Shown here piece by piece: positions 7,801 through 8,006 of a stretch of DNA of 8,006 nucleotides (position 1 is its first letter; every line of letters begins with the position of its first letter). The position numbers and the translations under genes are program-made. Under the pieces are notes generated by a model. The model did no database searches. It was given only the letters and a program-made list of their open reading frames with translations, and was not told where the DNA came from. The stretch is from Proteobacteria bacterium UBA6920 (GTDB lineage Bacteria > Pseudomonadota > Gammaproteobacteria > SG8-11): positions 1 through 8,006 of the forward strand of contig DKAS01000115.1 in NCBI GenBank assembly GCA_002448875.1. Reading direction: 5' to 3'.

Positions 7801-8006
7801 GCAATCCAATGTCTTGAGCAGCGGCGTCGCCAGCTTGAGCACGCTGACCGCTGCCACCAGCATCCTGCTCAATAGCAATCCCAGCATGCCCTGCGGCGAT
7901 GTCATGTCTTTGGACAAGGCCAAGGATCGCAGCGACGGCGGTTTCGCCGGCAGCGTGCGCTGGGATACCTGCTATGCCGCTGCCACCGTGGTTTCTACCA
8001 ACACAG
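4802..8006 (+). CDS. Large modular lipoprotein, paralogue of the upstream gene, with internalin-like LRR domain (partial at right edge)
   Basis: The frame is open for 1068 codons to the window end, so the C-terminus is missing. GGAGAAG (4790-4796) lies 5 nt before the ATG. A hydrophobic signal ends in IIFAC, giving lipidated Cys22 followed by Ala-Arg, compatible with outer-membrane sorting; Phe at -2 is slightly off the lipobox consensus. Residues 31-137 match the N-terminal module of the upstream protein (LYEGDANVSPLRPG). Residues 171-490 form seven PD40-like blades, with a full DxDxDGxxD loop at 191-199 and related loops at 250-257 and in blade 5. A Pro-rich linker precedes four Cys-containing InlB-B-type repeats (512-844). 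From residue 845 comes a cap (FADTELDNC, Cys861, Cys882) and leucine-rich repeats, clearest at 985-1003 (DVTPLSNLTKLTSLDLQSN), closed by NSNPSMPC and RWDTC (Cys1031, Cys1057). LRR domains of this kind bind proteins or glycans. The target is unknown, and what follows residue 1068 cannot be seen. Confidence 0.9.
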   Translation, partial: MSSTGLSRIVVLFVLSFIIFACARQDSADDGASVSVSLGSRSQHLAVHPNAADSGGKLPDTVDRVRIRVTAGDREIATGDLPTDGGDLKLKVPANLTLVVTGSALSGDEVLYEGDANVSPLRPGAAQHVALTLFPFGTLTTRVVRSTLEADVSENNELADGVVSAEIYSQIGFSADNHRLVFDSPAGNLSDGDADGHSDVFVKDLVTGKISNVHSDALGVLGDDDLLSADADAAVNQVVFASLAGNLVADDHNGLADVFLKDVTSGAVSRLSVRNDGSELNQSSDSPTIDDNGKTIAYVTDTDGDYVMLLQKNAGSYSRQSVGAGRLPRLSGDGNSLIYRSTSDDGLWLYDVAGGEKQRLLDYPAVDDAHHIDYDGNLIVFATDKSFTADDGNKQSDIYLLNRANQTVKWISTDRDGHGLSGGTGATSPSLDDAGRYVSFTYNATVYVKDADSGELGEVAQPGRDSYISPNGHLIAYHGDNGHVYVAPNPLFLQTPPSGEPTAPPETGLVGYALNVSHDGDGGGSVNSSDGGIQCGNLCSHTYPELSIVTLTATADASSTFNGWSGDCAGSGFSVQVTMNQVRNCSASFLAKNVTLKITLQSKTLQGDSINVYDVETLLTTCGGQNATSPVTCAQTVGRGQLLTLVATLGGNNNTITWTGCTAAVGTNGCDVQMDGNKQVTANVGAGSFDLTVAKATGGTVTDDTGQINCGNTCTGTYVNGTVVGLTATAAAGYRFNAWSGACSGNAPTAKVTMNAAKTCTPSYIKTFTLTLGVNPANVGTIYAAGSKTCSTGSCVFTYDSGTSMTLDRGTIDSNYVFSGWNNSYCGAAFVMDQNRSCSASYISDPLISNLKFADTELDNCVKNYATSQKWTRVSEFTTLQCAGYRGEFGIATIKSLAGIEVLTALQGVVMGTEDFGDLTPLAKLPKLTLLGLADTYPDFSTLPSFPALNSLLIRSGRIDSVAIGAIGKTTRLTQLTINFGGVADVTPLSNLTKLTSLDLQSNVLSSGVASLSTLTAATSILLNSNPSMPCGDVMSLDKAKDRSDGGFAGSVRWDTCYAAATVVSTNT
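6335..7330 (+). repeat. Array of four divergent InlB-B-type protein modules
   Basis: Four modules occupy residues 512-593, 594-687, 688-767 and 768-843 of the second lipoprotein. Modules 1 and 3 have the usual pattern (QCGNLC with NGWSGDCAG; NCGNTC with NAWSGACSG). Module 2 is the TWTGC variant, and module 4 has a TCSTGSC pair and a reduced GWNNSYCG core. They correspond in order to repeats 2-5 of the upstream paralogue. The array joins the propeller to the LRR domain, as B-repeats and LRRs also occur together in listerial internalins, although there the LRR comes first. Confidence 0.8.

Noticed and set aside
1..8006. CRISPR array, insertion sequence, tRNA or rRNA genes
   Set aside because: There are no regularly spaced identical repeats with spacers, no transposase-like frames with terminal inverted repeats, and no cloverleaf or rRNA-like segments. 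The repeats present are protein modules within coding genes.

Overview
The window holds two large, head-to-tail paralogous genes for modular surface or periplasmic lipoproteins. A third, divergent exported-protein gene is cut by the left edge. The sequence fits a Gram-negative bacterium of moderately high GC, plausibly a gammaproteobacterium. The evidence is the lipoprotein signal peptides, a Sec signal peptide on the minus-strand gene, Shine-Dalgarno sites before the main starts, and strong G/C-ending codon preference. I cannot name a genus.

Layout: (1) 1-210, minus strand, is the N-terminal 70 residues of a secreted protein, possibly an autotransporter-type protein. (2) 211-812 is a divergent intergenic region with a tandem 11-bp direct repeat and weak promoter-like sequences. 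(3) 813-4439, plus strand, is a complete 1208-residue lipoprotein. It has a lipobox, a conserved N-terminal beta-rich module, a seven-bladed TolB/PD40-like propeller, five cysteine-containing InlB-B-type repeats and a C-terminal pair of Ig-like beta modules. (4) 4440-4801 is a 362-base gap with a perfect 9-bp hairpin, a doubtful 52-codon ORF and an AT-rich promoter-like stretch. (5) 4802 to the right edge, plus strand, is a second lipoprotein (1068 residues visible) with the same order of modules. It has four repeats instead of five, and its C-terminal part is a capped internalin-like leucine-rich repeat domain rather than the Ig-like domain.

The main result is this tandem pair: one conserved scaffold (lipid anchor, N-terminal module, propeller, Cys-repeat stalk) carrying two unrelated C-terminal domains. 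The repeats can be matched one to one between the paralogues, with stretches of near-identical DNA, so the genes arose by duplication followed by exchange of the distal domain and gain or loss of one repeat. The architecture suggests envelope-anchored binding or adhesion proteins with a rigid stalk and an interchangeable tip. No enzymatic function can be assigned. The lipoprotein sorting residues differ (Asp versus Ala after the lipidated Cys), so the two may sit in different membranes.
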